Below are positions 5,890-5,927 of a DNA stretch of 5,927 nt, piece by piece (position 1 is the stretch's first letter; every line of letters begins with the position of its first letter). The notes beneath the pieces are model-generated. The model made no database searches. It had not been told where the DNA came from and saw only the letters and a program-made list of their open reading frames with translations. A program made the position numbers and the translations under genes. The stretch is taken from positions 1-5,927 of the forward strand of contig CAZGSG010000361.1 of assembly GCA_964528095.1 (NCBI GenBank). Reading direction: 5' to 3'. The DNA is from CAZGSG01 sp964528095 (GTDB lineage Bacteria; Bacteroidota; Bacteroidia; Chitinophagales; Chitinophagaceae).

Positions 5890-5927
5890 CTAAGAGATAA
5901 ACCAAAATAAGACCTAAAAAAAGGGTT

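Overview
The window looks like chromosomal DNA from a Bacteroidota bacterium, most likely of the Chitinophagaceae or a close relative. This rests on a SusD-type glycan-uptake lipoprotein, a lipoprotein whose mature N-terminus (C-SKDGQD) resembles the Bacteroidota surface-export signal, AT-rich leaders without Shine-Dalgarno sequences, and TAnnTTTG promoter elements. The genus is an inference; no rRNA or other taxonomic marker is present.

Layout from left to right. (1) Positions 1-275 hold the C-terminal end of a SusD/RagB-family outer-membrane lipoprotein, whose 5' part (and presumably a susC partner) lies outside the window. (2) Thirty-eight bases later, on the same strand, is a 264-aa DUF4397-type lipoprotein (314-1108). 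A strong intrinsic terminator (1133-1178) closes this transport-locus transcript. (3) Next is a stand-alone secreted 613-aa protein (1221-3062) joining a calcineurin-like metallophosphoesterase domain to an apparently eight-bladed PQQ-like beta-propeller. (4) Converging on it, on the minus strand, is a 468-aa SpmA-SpmB fusion membrane protein (4510-3104). (5) A 281-base divergent spacer (4511-4791) carries candidate promoter elements for both flanking genes and a short array of 7-bp units. (6) The ychF/OLA1-family P-loop nucleotidase gene (4792-5889) ends the window, followed by 38 bases with no visible feature.

The genes do not form one pathway. The first two probably belong to one SusCD-like nutrient-uptake operon at the outer membrane. 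The phosphoesterase-propeller protein is an independent envelope enzyme of unknown substrate. The SpmAB fusion is an inner-membrane protein of unknown function in a group not known to sporulate. YchF is a cytoplasmic translation- and stress-associated ATPase. I see no mobile element, CRISPR array, tRNA or rRNA. I did not find a clear undescribed multi-gene system. The most distinctive items are the phosphoesterase-propeller fusion, the SpmAB fusion with its extra loop and extra membrane segment, and the heptad array in the divergent spacer.
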